Shown here: piece by piece, positions 24,584-33,546 of the stretch | Layout of the letters: each line of letters begins with the position of its first letter | Position numbering within the stretch: position 1 is the stretch's first letter | Assembly: GCA_964344335.1 (NCBI GenBank) | Contig: CAYFMW010000007.1 | Location: forward strand, 1 to 56,427 | Length of the DNA stretch: 56,427 nucleotides | Direction: 5' to 3' | DNA from: RUG11894 sp964344335 | GTDB taxonomy: Bacteria > Bacillota > Clostridia > Peptostreptococcales > Anaerovoracaceae | The notes under the pieces: generated by a model | Seen by the model: only the letters and a program-made list of their open reading frames with translations | Databases searched by the model: none | Told to the model about the DNA's origin: nothing | Made by a program: the position numbers and the translations under genes

Positions 24584-25240
24584 TTAAGTATCCGGGTTTC
24601 GTTTTTGTAGAGCGTTTCGCTTGCACAGCCCCTCCAGACAGCAGCCCTCGCAGGCGGGCCTCGCCGCGCTGCATACCCTCCTGCCGTGCCAGATCATGGC
24701 ATGGTGGAGCTTAATCCACAGCTCCTCGGGCAGCAGCTTCATCAGGGCTTTTTCTGTCGCGTTTACATCCTTTTCCGCGACGAAGCCTATGCGGTTTGCG
24801 AGGCGGAAGACATGTGTATCGACCGCGATGCGCGGCACGCCGAAGGCTTCCGCAAGGACCACATTGGCGGTCTTTCTTCCGACCCCGGGCAATTCTATCA
24901 GCTTTTCGTAATCGCCGGGAACCTCGCCGCCGTACTTGTCGACAAGAATCTTCGAGAGCTTCGATATATGAGCCGCCTTCGTACGATACATGCCTATGCT
25001 CTTTATATATTCCTGTATCTCTTCCTCCGAAAGTTCGTTCATGGCAAAGGCATCGGGAGCTTTCTCGAAGAGCCCGGGAGTAACCCTATTAACCCCTGCA
25101 TCCGTGGTTTGAGCAGAGAGCACTACGCTTACGAGCAGCTGAAAATTACTCCCGAACTTCAGCTCGCATCCGGCTTCGGGATATTCCGCAAGCAGCAGCC
25201 GCACGGCTTCCTCAACTTGTTTTTTATTTAACTTCGCCAT
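24584..25240 (-). CDS. nth: Endonuclease III
   Basis: 218-aa base-excision repair glycosylase/AP lyase acting on oxidised pyrimidines. The helix-hairpin-helix LPGVGRKTANVVL near residue 115 carries the catalytic lysine, the catalytic aspartate is in AVDTHVFRL, and the C-terminal [4Fe-4S] ligands have the C-x6-C-x2-C-x5-C spacing (CSAARPACEGCCLEGLC). Intact and full length. It lies downstream of metK, 60 bp apart, same strand. Confidence 0.96.
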   Translation of the reverse strand: MAKLNKKQVEEAVRLLLAEYPEAGCELKFGSNFQLLVSVVLSAQTTDAGVNRVTPGLFEKAPDAFAMNELSEEEIQEYIKSIGMYRTKAAHISKLSKILVDKYGGEVPGDYEKLIELPGVGRKTANVVLAEAFGVPRIAVDTHVFRLANRIGFVAEKDVNATEKALMKLLPEELWIKLHHAMIWHGRRVCSAARPACEGCCLEGLCKRNALQKRNPDT

Positions 25241-25299
25241 AGCTTTGTCTTCCGATTAAATTCTGCAGGGCGGCGCATGCCTCGGGCCCCGCGCTTAAT

Positions 25300-26445
25300 T
25301 TACAGCCCCGCGTCCTTTCGAAGGGCCTCCGCCACATCGGTCTTCTCCCATGTAAAATCGGGGTCCGGCCTTCCGAAATGACCATAGTTGGATGTCTTTC
25401 TGTATATGGGTCTTCTGAGGTCGAGCCTCTTGATGATTCCCCCGGGGGTAAAATCAAAGTTCTTCTCGACAATTTTCGAGATGCGTTCGTCCGGCAATTT
25501 ACCCGTACCCTGAGTATCCACGAAAATCGATACCGGCTGAGCGACCCCAATCGCATAGGCCAGAGCTATCTGGCAGCGATCGGCAAGCCCCGCGGCGACG
25601 ACATTCTTCGCCGCCCAGCGCGCTGCATAGCTCGCGGAGCGGTCGACCTTAGTCGGGTCTTTGCCGGAGAAAGCTCCGCCGCCGTGCAGGGCGCAGCCGC
25701 CGTAGGTATCGACGATAATCTTCCTGCCGGTTACGCCGGAGTCTCCGTGGGGTCCGCCGATGACGAAGCGCCCGGTCGGGTTCACATATATTTTGGTATC
25801 CTCGTCGAGGAATTTTTCGGGAATCACGGGCTTTATAACCTGCTCTATTATGTCCTTTCTTATCTGATCCTGCGTAACATCCGGGTCGTGCTGAGTCGAA
25901 ACGACCACGGTATCCACGCACAGCGGCTTATCATCCTCGTACTCCACCGTAACCTGGGTCTTTCCGTCGGGACGAAGGTAAGGGATGCTGCCGTCTTTTC
26001 TGAGTGCAGCCAGCCTCGCGGATAGCCTGTGTGCAAGGTATATCGGCAGCGGCATAAGTTCAGGCGTCTCGTTGCAGGCATAGCCGAACATTATGCCCTG
26101 ATCGCCCGCTCCGCCGACCTCATCGTTGGTGCCCATGGCGATATCGGGGGACTGCCTGTCCAGAGATACAATAATCCCGCTCGAAAGCGCGTCGAAGCCG
26201 TATTCGCCCTTGGTATAGCCGATATCCGCTATCACCTCGCGCGCCAGATCGGAAATATCGACATATCCCGTGGTCGTCATCTCGCCGAGCACGAAGCAGA
26301 GTCCCGTGGTGACCGCGGTCTCGCAGGCCACGCGGCTCAAGGGATCCTGGCGCAGCGCCGCGTCGAGCACCGCGTCGGAAATCTGGTCACAGATTTTATC
26401 GGGATGTCCCTCCGTCACCGATTCGGATGTAATTAATTTTCTCAT
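25300..26445 (-). CDS. metK: S-adenosylmethionine synthetase
   Basis: 381-aa enzyme making S-adenosylmethionine from methionine and ATP. The open frame begins upstream, but ATG 26445 has an AGGAGGAG site and gives the normal start MRKLITSESVTEGHPDK. The methionine/ATP signature GAGDQGIMFGYA near 116 and the P-loop-like GGGAFSGKDPTKVDRS near 258 are present, and the end is in the expected place. It is under an S-box riboswitch (26494-26637), so its product represses it. Confidence 0.97.
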   Translation of the reverse strand: MRKLITSESVTEGHPDKICDQISDAVLDAALRQDPLSRVACETAVTTGLCFVLGEMTTTGYVDISDLAREVIADIGYTKGEYGFDALSSGIIVSLDRQSPDIAMGTNDEVGGAGDQGIMFGYACNETPELMPLPIYLAHRLSARLAALRKDGSIPYLRPDGKTQVTVEYEDDKPLCVDTVVVSTQHDPDVTQDQIRKDIIEQVIKPVIPEKFLDEDTKIYVNPTGRFVIGGPHGDSGVTGRKIIVDTYGGCALHGGGAFSGKDPTKVDRSASYAARWAAKNVVAAGLADRCQIALAYAIGVAQPVSIFVDTQGTGKLPDERISKIVEKNFDFTPGGIIKRLDLRRPIYRKTSNYGHFGRPDPDFTWEKTDVAEALRKDAGL

Positions 26446-26493
26446 TTTCTCCTCCTGTTTATGCGGGCAAGGCGCCCGCCGCCGAGAGCTCAT

Positions 26494-26524
26494 TTAAAAA
26501 CCTCTTCATTTCAAAGAAGAGGTT
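26494..26524 (-). terminator. Terminator of the metK S-box
   Basis: On the minus strand AACCTCTTC (26524-26516 read as its complement) pairs with GAAGAGGTT and is followed by TTTTT. The 5' arm can pair instead with GATGAGGTT of the riboswitch P1 stem, giving the usual ON/OFF choice. Confidence 0.85.
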
Positions 26525-26538
26525 TCGTTTCTATTCAA

Positions 26539-26637
26539 CCTCATCTTTCAGGTATTACCTGTAGGATTTAGCACCTTTTCTTAAAGAAGGTTGCCGGGCT
26601 TCGCAGGGCCTATTCCCTCTGCCACTCTCGATGAGCT
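26539..26637 (-). promoter_or_regulatory. S-box (SAM-I) riboswitch
   Basis: On the minus strand the classic elements appear in order: CTCATCGAGAG, GGCAGAGGGA, GGCCCTGCGAAGCCCGGCAACC, AAGGTGCTAAATCCTAC and the closing GATGAG that pairs with the opening CTCATC. SAM binding stabilises P1 and lets the terminator at 26494-26524 form. It controls metK. Confidence 0.95.
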
Positions 26638-26656
26638 CTATTCTGTTGCCACGATA

Positions 26657-26685
26657 ACTCTAACACCGCCGAAGCGGACTGTCAA
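26657..26685 (-). promoter_or_regulatory. metK promoter
   Basis: On the minus strand TTGACA (26685-26680), a 17-bp spacer and TAGAGT (26662-26657) precede the S-box by about 20 bp. It begins a few bases inside the end of the M29 aminopeptidase gene's 3' side. Confidence 0.7.
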
Positions 26686-26689
26686 GGAA

Positions 26690-27802
26690 TCAATCTTTCA
26701 GCTGATCCGGGTTGAGGCAGTGCAGATCCTCGGGAACGAAGAGTCCGTCCTTGCGGATGAGCTCTCCGTCAAAGTAGATCTCGCCGCCGCCCCAATCCGC
26801 GCGCTGTATCATAACCAGATCCCAATGCACGGCGCTCTTGTTGCCGTTGTCGCAATCCTCATAAGCCCTTCCCGGTGTAAAATGGAAGGAACCGCAGATT
26901 TTCTCGTCGAAGAGAGTATCCTTCATGGGACTCAGTATGTAGGGATTTACGCCTATCGCAAACTCTCCGAAATAGCGAGCTCCCTCGTCGGTATCGAGCA
27001 GTTCGTTGATGCGCGCAGTGTCGTTCGCAGTCGCTTTAACGATCTTGCCGTTCTCCACCTCGAAGCGTATGTTTTCGTATGTAAAGCCCATCTCCAGCGA
27101 AGGCGTATTGTAGGATATAACACCGTTCACGGATTCGCGGACCGGCGCGCTGTAAACCTCGCCGTCCGGTATGTTCATCTCCCCCGCGCATTTTATCGCG
27201 CTCATCCCCGCAAGAGAAAACTTGATATCCGTCCCGGGCCCCGTAATGTGAACCTCCTCCGCGGCATCCATCCTCGCCTTGAGGGCATCCATCGCCCTGT
27301 CCATCTTTGCATAATCCATGGTGCAGACATCGTAGTAGAAGTCCTCGAAGGCCTCGGTACTCATGGATGCGAGCTGGGCCATGGAGGGGTTGGGATAGCG
27401 CAGGACCACCCACTTGGTGTTCTCCACTCGGTAATCCAGGACCGGTCCGGAGATTCGGCTGTAAAGGCTCATCTTCTCCGCCGGGACATCCGAAAGTTCG
27501 GAGGAATTGTCCGGGCCGCTCACGGCGATGTATGCCTGCATCTTCTTCATGAATGCGAGATCCGCATCCGCCTTAAGCTGCATCTGCTCCTCGCAGGCTC
27601 CAAGCAGCAGCCTGCGCCTTACGGAGTTGTCCGTTATCTGCACGAAGGGGCGGCCTCCCGCCTCGTAAACATCGGAAACTATCGCCTTGACGAGCCCGAG
27701 CGGAGCAGAGCCCCTGCTCTCTATCAGCACATTTTCCCCGGGCTGAATGCGCGTCGAATAATTTACCAGCAAGTTTGAAAGTTTTAAAATTCTCGGATCC
27801 AT
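26690..27802 (-). CDS. M29 family metallo-aminopeptidase
   Basis: 370-aa thermophilic-type aminopeptidase (AmpS/aminopeptidase T family), with two metal ions bound by E, E, H, Y, H, D residues. Visible are EMNIPDGEVYSAP near 222 with the first glutamates, the long central region around SLEMGFTYENIRFE, and the C-terminal HWDLVMIQ near 335. Family members release N-terminal amino acids with broad specificity in the cytoplasm. Length is slightly below the usual 400-410. The gene lies 9 bp after the unrecognised 397-aa gene. Confidence 0.9.
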   Translation of the reverse strand: MDPRILKLSNLLVNYSTRIQPGENVLIESRGSAPLGLVKAIVSDVYEAGGRPFVQITDNSVRRRLLLGACEEQMQLKADADLAFMKKMQAYIAVSGPDNSSELSDVPAEKMSLYSRISGPVLDYRVENTKWVVLRYPNPSMAQLASMSTEAFEDFYYDVCTMDYAKMDRAMDALKARMDAAEEVHITGPGTDIKFSLAGMSAIKCAGEMNIPDGEVYSAPVRESVNGVISYNTPSLEMGFTYENIRFEVENGKIVKATANDTARINELLDTDEGARYFGEFAIGVNPYILSPMKDTLFDEKICGSFHFTPGRAYEDCDNGNKSAVHWDLVMIQRADWGGGEIYFDGELIRKDGLFVPEDLHCLNPDQLKD

Positions 27803-27811
27803 ATTGTCCTC

Positions 27812-29005
27812 CTACTCTAGAGATTTAAGAAAATCTTCGAAATCATCGTATCCACTCTGGGCGAATTCGAAGAGCACCGGATTGGTAAATCGATACCTCC
27901 CCGTCGGATATATCATTTTTGAAATTTTGTCGGACTTTATGCGTCGCTCCGCATCGTCTATGGAGAGCCTGTCGTTGCCGGCGACTATGAGCTGCCCGAA
28001 GTCCGTAACGAAATAGAGCGCTCGCAGGTCCTCGCTCAGCTCGAAGAGATCTCTTTCCACATGAGAATTATCCTTGCGAAATTCCATGTGCATAATCCCG
28101 TTGTCGTGACGGGTCTTCATCATTCCGATCGAATAAAACGCAAATTCCGCATCGAAGAGATCGACATCCTGTTTTATTTCGTAGACATTTACATACTCGT
28201 CCTTGGATAGCTTCATCGAAGCCTCGGTCTCGGATATGCGGAAATCGCTGAGCTTTGCGACGGCCACAACCTTGCCGTCCCTGACTTTGACTTCGCTTAT
28301 TACTATGCGGTGAGAATTCTCCGAATCCACGATAACCAGAGACTCGCTTATGTAGCTCCGCTCATCCATACCGCCTTCCGCATCCTCGCAAGGCTTTATG
28401 CTGTTTCTGAGAAAAGTGCAATGTTTCTCCGGCTCCATGTCTTCCAAGTCCGCTGGATCGGCCTGCGGGTGTATCAGCAGCTGCGCTCCCTCGCGGTCCT
28501 TGCCGAATAGCCTCATAAGGTAGTAATTCACCACCCCGAAATCCGTCTTCACGGACACGCTGCACTTGAGCATGAGCCGCCTGCGCTCCTCATCGCTGAG
28601 TATTACGGGATGCTCGGTGATGAATGCGAGGCTTTCCGCTTCCGGGGGAAGAGGGTGACCCATGCGCCTGGTCTCGGATATCATGCGACACACCGCCCAG
28701 CGCGCCTCCCGTTCGGACAGAAGCTTCATCTCGGCACCCAGGCCTCCGAAGCGACTCTGCTGCGCCATGTTGATCGTCAGGACATCGTTGCCGTTATATA
28801 TATCGAGCTCTTCGAGGCCGAGCTCCTCTATGTCGTAATAGAAAAACTGGTGAAGATCCCTGTAATCTCCTTCCTCGGGTATGGTCCAATGCAGGTGCAT
28901 GCCGAGCACACCCATCAGGCGGGTGTCCGTTATTTCGCCTTTGGCGAGTATATATTTATCGGAGGAGGATATATCCTTGCCTCCCTTAATAATCTTAAAC
29001 TTCAT
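27812..29005 (-). CDS. Unrecognised conserved-looking protein, 397 aa
   Basis: I do not recognise this protein. It is soluble, acidic, without signal peptide or membrane segments. It contains several blocks that look like beta-rich sensor or storage domains: residues 30-75 (HLHWTIPEEGDYRDLHQFFY), a middle stretch with NSHRIVISEVKVRDGKVV near 240, and a final part rich in DLFELSEDLRALYFV. There are no clear catalytic or P-loop motifs and no cysteine clusters. It starts after an ordinary ribosome binding site and sits 9 bp before the M29 aminopeptidase, which suggests co-expression. A role in peptide or envelope metabolism is only a guess from position. Confidence 0.8.
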   Translation of the reverse strand: MKFKIIKGGKDISSSDKYILAKGEITDTRLMGVLGMHLHWTIPEEGDYRDLHQFFYYDIEELGLEELDIYNGNDVLTINMAQQSRFGGLGAEMKLLSEREARWAVCRMISETRRMGHPLPPEAESLAFITEHPVILSDEERRRLMLKCSVSVKTDFGVVNYYLMRLFGKDREGAQLLIHPQADPADLEDMEPEKHCTFLRNSIKPCEDAEGGMDERSYISESLVIVDSENSHRIVISEVKVRDGKVVAVAKLSDFRISETEASMKLSKDEYVNVYEIKQDVDLFDAEFAFYSIGMMKTRHDNGIMHMEFRKDNSHVERDLFELSEDLRALYFVTDFGQLIVAGNDRLSIDDAERRIKSDKISKMIYPTGRYRFTNPVLFEFAQSGYDDFEDFLKSLE

Positions 29006-29046
29006 CTACCTCGAATAGAGTCTTAAATTCCGATTCAAATTGCAAA

Positions 29047-29071
29047 GGACCCGGCGACTTCGGCCGGGCCC
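29047..29071. terminator. Terminator after rpmE
   Basis: GGACCCGGC pairs with GCCGGGCCC (one imperfect pair) about 14 bp after the rpmE stop. The T-run on the plus-strand side (29076-29080) is better than on the minus side, so it may work in both directions. Confidence 0.55.
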
Positions 29072-29084
29072 CTGATTTTTCGAT

Positions 29085-29285
29085 TTACTCGATGTTATAC
29101 TTCTGCTTGAACTTTTCGACACGGCCGCCTCTGTTGACAAATTTTTGCTGGCCCGTGAAGAAAGGATGGCACTCCGAGCACACGTCCAGACGAATTTCGT
29201 CCCTCGTGGACATGGTTTTGAAAGTGTTGCCGCAGGCACAACTCACCGTGCATTCCTTGTAATCAGGATGGATACCCTTTTTCAT
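29085..29285 (-). CDS. rpmE: Ribosomal protein bL31
   Basis: 66-aa large-subunit protein L31 of the zinc-binding type: CACG near residue 16-18 and CSECH near 36-39 supply the four cysteines. It begins MKKGIHPDYKECTV, the standard start; the upstream frame to 29438 is not coding. Ribosome binding site AAGGAGGAG. It has its own promoter and stands between the 397-aa gene and the second DUF4143 ATPase. Confidence 0.96.
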   Translation of the reverse strand: MKKGIHPDYKECTVSCACGNTFKTMSTRDEIRLDVCSECHPFFTGQQKFVNRGGRVEKFKQKYNIE

Positions 29286-29361
29286 GTTCTGCTCCTCCTT
29301 TTCATCCGAATTGTATGTAAATCGGCACCCGAAAGCGCCGCTTCGCTTTGCAAGCCTTATC

Positions 29362-29390
29362 ATATTAGCACGGCTCACAGTCGCACGCAA
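29362..29390 (-). promoter_or_regulatory. rpmE promoter
   Basis: On the minus strand TTGCGT (29390-29385), a 17-bp spacer and TAATAT (29367-29362) lie about 75 bp before the rpmE start. A GGCGC/GTGCC hairpin can form in the leader. Confidence 0.5.
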
Positions 29391-29451
29391 GTACTTTTTA
29401 AGCTCTGACGCTGAAATTCCGGACACCTTCATGTCCACTCCTAGAGTAGCA

Positions 29452-30783
29452 TCAGATGATGAACTGCACGAGGTAGAACGGCAGGTAAAGCATCTCGCCG
29501 ACCTGCTTCAAGTCTTTGTTGTGGACAACATACTTGAAGTTAATCCTGTCCGAGTACTTATCCGAAAACTCGTCGATAGATCTGTGTTTTCTATAGCTCG
29601 ATGACTTCACCTCTATGGGACTAAGCTTATTCCTGTGCGACAGCAGGAAATCCACTTCGAATCTTCTTTTTTGAACCTCGTCGTAGAAGGTATAGTAGAA
29701 CAGCTTGTTTCCGTTGGAGGCCAGGGTCTGGGCTACAATATTCTCGTATAGCATTCCAAGATTCTTGGACAACTTATCGTTCAAAAGTCTCTCGTATACT
29801 ATGTTTTCCGTAAAATCCCTGTCCTTGAACATCAGCGTCACCATCAGACCGGTGTCCGCCATGAAGAGTCTGAAACGCTGTGGGTTTAAACTCGTCGCAA
29901 TCCCGACGGAGGGGTCGCTGGAATGATAAGAAATGAGGACCGTCTTGGACGCGACCAGCTCGGCAATCTCCTCAGATATTATCGAAGCTCTTTGATTCTT
30001 GAGCACGCTGGAAACCTGATACCTCGAGGAATTCCGGCCGAGCTCCGAAGGTATCGCATCGAAAAGCATCGATATTCTGCCGCTCGGGTCGATCTTGTAG
30101 AAATCCTCCTCGTAAAGATTGATTATATCCCGCTTGATCTCGTCCACGAACTTGAAATTGTTAGTCTCCACATATGCTTTAACTGCCTGAGGCATGCCCC
30201 CCACGAGCATATACAGCCTGAACTTCCTCATCAGCTCCCTGTTCTGCGCCTGCCCCAAGGGGATTTTTTCGCTATAGACTTTCCGTAAAAGTCCGTTCGT
30301 GGAATTGTCGCCGACAGCCCACAGAAATTCCTCGAAATCCATCGGGAACATCTCGATTTTTCGCTCTTCGCTCGGGATTAAAATATGCTCCACATTTTTC
30401 CTGATCGAGATTAAAGAGCCGGTCTCTATATAGTCGTATCTCCCGTCCGCAACGAGTTTTTTTATGGCCTGTCTGGCCTTGGGACAGAATTGAACCTCGT
30501 CGAATATAATCAGCGAATCCCTCTCGTGCAGATCCACTTGAAATTGCAGCTGAAGCTGCAAAAACAGGTAATCCAAGTCGCTGACATCATCAAATAGTGC
30601 CTTCACCCTTTCCGGAGCGAATGCGAAATCTATAAGTATATAGGATTTATATTCGTTTTTGCCGAATGCCTCGACGACGGTCGACTTCCCTACGCGCCTC
30701 GGACCTTCTATCAATACAGCCGTCCTTCCGTTTGAGTCGTTCTTCCAGGCAAGCAGCTTATCGTATATCTTTCGCCTAAACAT
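29452..30783 (-). CDS. AAA+ ATPase with C-terminal DUF4143 domain (second copy)
   Basis: 443-aa protein of the same family as the one at 110-1402 but only distantly similar to it. Walker A is EGPRRVGKST near residue 28, Walker B IIFDEVQFC near 94, and an IETGSLISI sensor-like segment follows. The C-terminal DUF4143 domain ends with the nuclease-like VDFLLSHRNKLSPIEVKSS near 390. ATG 30783 with GGGGAG before it is the natural start; the open frame reaches 30825. Three direct repeats at 32-bp spacing lie over its promoter region. The cellular function of this family is not established. Confidence 0.85.
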   Translation of the reverse strand: MFRRKIYDKLLAWKNDSNGRTAVLIEGPRRVGKSTVVEAFGKNEYKSYILIDFAFAPERVKALFDDVSDLDYLFLQLQLQFQVDLHERDSLIIFDEVQFCPKARQAIKKLVADGRYDYIETGSLISIRKNVEHILIPSEERKIEMFPMDFEEFLWAVGDNSTNGLLRKVYSEKIPLGQAQNRELMRKFRLYMLVGGMPQAVKAYVETNNFKFVDEIKRDIINLYEEDFYKIDPSGRISMLFDAIPSELGRNSSRYQVSSVLKNQRASIISEEIAELVASKTVLISYHSSDPSVGIATSLNPQRFRLFMADTGLMVTLMFKDRDFTENIVYERLLNDKLSKNLGMLYENIVAQTLASNGNKLFYYTFYDEVQKRRFEVDFLLSHRNKLSPIEVKSSSYRKHRSIDEFSDKYSDRINFKYVVHNKDLKQVGEMLYLPFYLVQFII

Positions 30784-30833
30784 GTGAGCTCCCCTTTTGC
30801 CTTGCAATATCAAGTGCTTGAGCATATTGTACT

Positions 30834-30913
30834 ACAAATACGCATTATAAAACAAGCGTTTTATTACAAATACGCACTTAATTTTCGCCGAATTATTGCA
30901 GATACGCATTACA
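30834..30913. repeat. Three direct repeats spaced exactly 32 bp
   Basis: ACAAATACGCATTA at 30834, ACAAATACGCACTTA at 30866 and GCAGATACGCATTA at 30898 recur with a 32-bp period, close to three helical turns. They lie just upstream of the DUF4143 ATPase start, and the first falls between a possible minus-strand -35 (TTGTTT) and -10 (TACAAT). They look like tandem operator sites for one protein. Confidence 0.6.
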
Positions 30914-31059
30914 GACTATCTTTTATTGGTATAGGAGCCATTATATGGAAATTGAAGGGTTGCCGGAACACACGCCGGAATAGGAATAGACTAAAATTTG
31001 TGAAATCAATAGCATAAACTTATTATTTTTGAAAGTTTGTGCTGTCGCTGTAGATATTT

Positions 31060-31908
31060 CTATATTCTTGCCCGCAGATAGCGATCTCGGTCGTTTAAAT
31101 CCTTGTGTATTCCGAATTCCTCGTAGGCTCCGGAGTGCAAAGCTTCCCGCAGAGCGGCCTCTCCGCAGCTCTCGTCTATCTCTATGAACAGTATTCCTCC
31201 CGGACGCAGAAACTCGGGAGCTTCGCGGATTATGCGCGAGACGGTATCCATGCCGTCTTCCCCGCCGTCCAGAGCCATGGCAGGCTCCCAAGCTTTGACT
31301 TCCGCATCTAGCCCGACAATTTCTCCGCTTGGAATATAGGGAGGATTGGAAATTATGATGTCGTAAGGCTCTTCGCCCGACGGAATTGCTCCGAAGAGGT
31401 CTCCTTGAAAAAGCTTGACGCGCTCCGGGCAGTTGCGCCTTGCAAACTCCAGGGCGACAGTACTGATGTCGCAGGCCGAAACCTCGCTTTCCGGGAATCG
31501 TTCTGCGAGATATGCGGCTATGCATCCGCTTCCCGTGCAGAGGTCGAGAAAGCGCAGACTTTTCGCGTCGCCGCAAAGAGAAAGAACCTCGCTCTCCGCC
31601 AGCTCGCAGAGCCCTTCCGTCTCCGGTCTGGGAACCAAAACGCCCGGAGCCACAGCGATATCGATGCCCATAAAATTTGTTTTGCCTATTATATACTGCA
31701 GAGGTTCGCCCGCCTTTCTGCGTTCCATCATATCCCCTAGGCGCTCGATTGCATCGACTGAGGCTTCGTCTTCCGCATGCAAAAATAACCACGCGAAATC
31801 CCTGCCCGAGATCTCCTCGAGCATAATCTTAGCCTCCGCCTCGGCGCTCTCAACTCCGGCCTCGGCGAGTTTCGATATCGCAATTTTATACAATTCGCGC
31901 AGATTCAT
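31060..31908 (-). CDS. prmC: Peptide chain release factor N5-glutamine methyltransferase
   Basis: 282-aa SAM-dependent methyltransferase that methylates the GGQ glutamine of release factors RF1/RF2. The catalytic motif NPPYIPS near residue 187 and the SAM-binding FLDLCTGSGCIAAYLAERF near 120 are present, with the N-terminal helical substrate domain. ATG 31908 has GGAGG before it; the frame to 31992 is longer but unlikely. In many Bacillota it is next to prfA and rpmE; here rpmE is 1.8 kb away and prfA is not in this window. A 277-bp AT-rich gap separates it from the DUF4143 ATPase and holds only the repeats described. Confidence 0.94.
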   Translation of the reverse strand: MNLRELYKIAISKLAEAGVESAEAEAKIMLEEISGRDFAWLFLHAEDEASVDAIERLGDMMERRKAGEPLQYIIGKTNFMGIDIAVAPGVLVPRPETEGLCELAESEVLSLCGDAKSLRFLDLCTGSGCIAAYLAERFPESEVSACDISTVALEFARRNCPERVKLFQGDLFGAIPSGEEPYDIIISNPPYIPSGEIVGLDAEVKAWEPAMALDGGEDGMDTVSRIIREAPEFLRPGGILFIEIDESCGEAALREALHSGAYEEFGIHKDLNDRDRYLRARI

Positions 31909-32043
31909 CTTTCCTCCACGGGGGCTCACGACCCTCGCAGGCAAAATTATAACAGCAGGGGCAGCACAATACAAATACCTACATCTGCTCAATCTGTGCT
32001 AAACTGTATTCACCAAGATTCCAAGAAAGAAAGGACGGTGCTT

Positions 32044-32832
32044 ATGTCTATTCTCTCTAAATTAAATTCCCCCTTCATGTATCTGATCTGCGGCTCTATA
32101 CTCCTCTTCGTAGCAATATTGTGCATAGTCTTTGCGCTGCGCGCATACAGACAGGGTAAAGCGATCGGCATGGATGTGGTAAAGATGCGCCGCGTCATAA
32201 CCTCCAGCGCCACATTCGCGGTAATTCCCAGCGTCGGCATACTGCTCGGCGTAATCGCGCTCTCGGGCGCTCTGGGAATCCCCTTGCCCTGGCTGCGGCT
32301 CTCCGTAATCGGTGCGCTTCACTACGAGACTCAAGTTGCGGGTGCCGCCGCGGAAGCGACGGGTCTCTCGTCCCTGTCTGCCTCGGAAATGACCCCACAG
32401 GCCTTCGTCAACATAGCGCTGCTGATGAGTGTCTGCATAATCTGGGGCATGGTCTTTTGCATCTTCAACTGCGAGAGTTACACGAAGAGGCTCGCTGGGG
32501 TCGGCTCGGGAACTGCGAAAAAGAAGGATGAGGGCGGCAAGAAAGGCCCGAATCTAAAAGATTTCGGCGATACCGCAATGACGGCTATGTTCATCGGCCT
32601 GGTATCCGCCTACATCGGAAGCTATATAGGCGGGTGGATCTCCAAGGGAGGAGTCTTCAGCTTCGGTGGCAGCCCCATGCCGCTCGCGGTCGCGGTCGCG
32701 GGCGCGCTGGCCATGGCTGTGTTCACATTTATTAAAGAAAAGTGGAACGCGGAATGGGTCGACAACTTCTCGATAGCGGGAAGCATGATTTTCGCCATGA
32801 GCGCCGCAGTCTTTTTGGCAAGAGTAATATAG
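32044..32832 (+). CDS. DUF5058-family membrane protein
   Basis: 262-aa integral membrane protein with about six hydrophobic segments; I assign it to the uncharacterised DUF5058 family from its pattern (ALHYETQVAGAAAEATG, GGWISKGGVFSFGGSP). ATG 32044 with AAAGGACGG before it is preferred over the open-frame start at 31996. It begins a three-gene operon: a second membrane protein 9 bp on, then a membrane-anchored M20 hydrolase that overlaps it by 4 bp. I infer a two-subunit transporter for the compound the hydrolase attacks. The family name is from memory and was not searched. Confidence 0.75.
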   Translation: MSILSKLNSPFMYLICGSILLFVAILCIVFALRAYRQGKAIGMDVVKMRRVITSSATFAVIPSVGILLGVIALSGALGIPLPWLRLSVIGALHYETQVAGAAAEATGLSSLSASEMTPQAFVNIALLMSVCIIWGMVFCIFNCESYTKRLAGVGSGTAKKKDEGGKKGPNLKDFGDTAMTAMFIGLVSAYIGSYIGGWISKGGVFSFGGSPMPLAVAVAGALAMAVFTFIKEKWNAEWVDNFSIAGSMIFAMSAAVFLARVI

Positions 32833-32841
32833 GAGGCCGAC

Positions 32842-33546
32842 ATGAACGAAGAACAGAAAATGCAAAGCTTCATCGAATATAATAAAAACACCCATCGCAT
32901 AGGGCGTGCAGCGAGCATAGTGTCGACGGTACTTCTCATAGGAGCGCCCTTCGTAATAGGCCTCTACCTCGGCGCAATGCCGGATCTTAAGGCCTGCCTG
33001 CGAGGCTTTCTTGCGATAGGCACAGTATATCTCGTAAGCTGCATCGCCGAATATTTAATCTATGTGCCGATGCTGGGCGCAGGAGGAAGCTACCTCGGTT
33101 TTATAACGGGCAATCTCCTGAACATGAAGATTCCGGCCGCCATAAACGCGCGCGATATAGTCGGCGCAAAGAGCGGAACCCCGGAAAACGAAATTATTTC
33201 CACACTGTCAATCGCAACATCATCGCTGGTTACGATAGTCGTGCTCGCGGTCGGAGTAATCCTGCTGCAGCCACTGCAGCCACTGCTCCAGTCGCCGGTA
33301 CTTCAACCCGCCTTCGACAATGTCCTTCCGGCACTCTTCGGTGCGATGGCCTGCAAGTATTACCGAGGAAATATGAGAGTCGCAATCTTCCCCTTTATAT
33401 TTATGACCCTGCTGTTTGCGCTGCTTCCTTCGCTCACTTCCGCCACGAGCTTTATGATAATACCGAGCGGCGCGATAGCGATAGGGCTCGCATACTTCTT
33501 CTTTAAAAAAGACGCGAAGAAAGCGGTCACGGAGGATAAAAAATGA
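32842..33546 (+). CDS. Membrane protein, partner of the DUF5058 protein
   Basis: 234-aa protein with about six hydrophobic segments (roughly 25-45, 55-75, 117-140, 155-172, 180-200, 205-222) and basic ends (KKDAKKAVTEDKK). It has no recognisable domain. The position directly between a DUF5058 protein and an M20 hydrolase, with a 4-bp overlap into the latter, makes it likely the second subunit of one membrane system. Motifs such as MLGAGGSYLGFITGNLLNMKIP near 77-96 might line a transport path, but this is inference. Confidence 0.75.
   Translation: MNEEQKMQSFIEYNKNTHRIGRAASIVSTVLLIGAPFVIGLYLGAMPDLKACLRGFLAIGTVYLVSCIAEYLIYVPMLGAGGSYLGFITGNLLNMKIPAAINARDIVGAKSGTPENEIISTLSIATSSLVTIVVLAVGVILLQPLQPLLQSPVLQPAFDNVLPALFGAMACKYYRGNMRVAIFPFIFMTLLFALLPSLTSATSFMIIPSGAIAIGLAYFFFKKDAKKAVTEDKK

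Noticed and set aside
30834..30913. CRISPR array
   Set aside because: Only three imperfect 14-15-bp copies, no cas genes, and spacer stretches of 17-18 bp do not fit.
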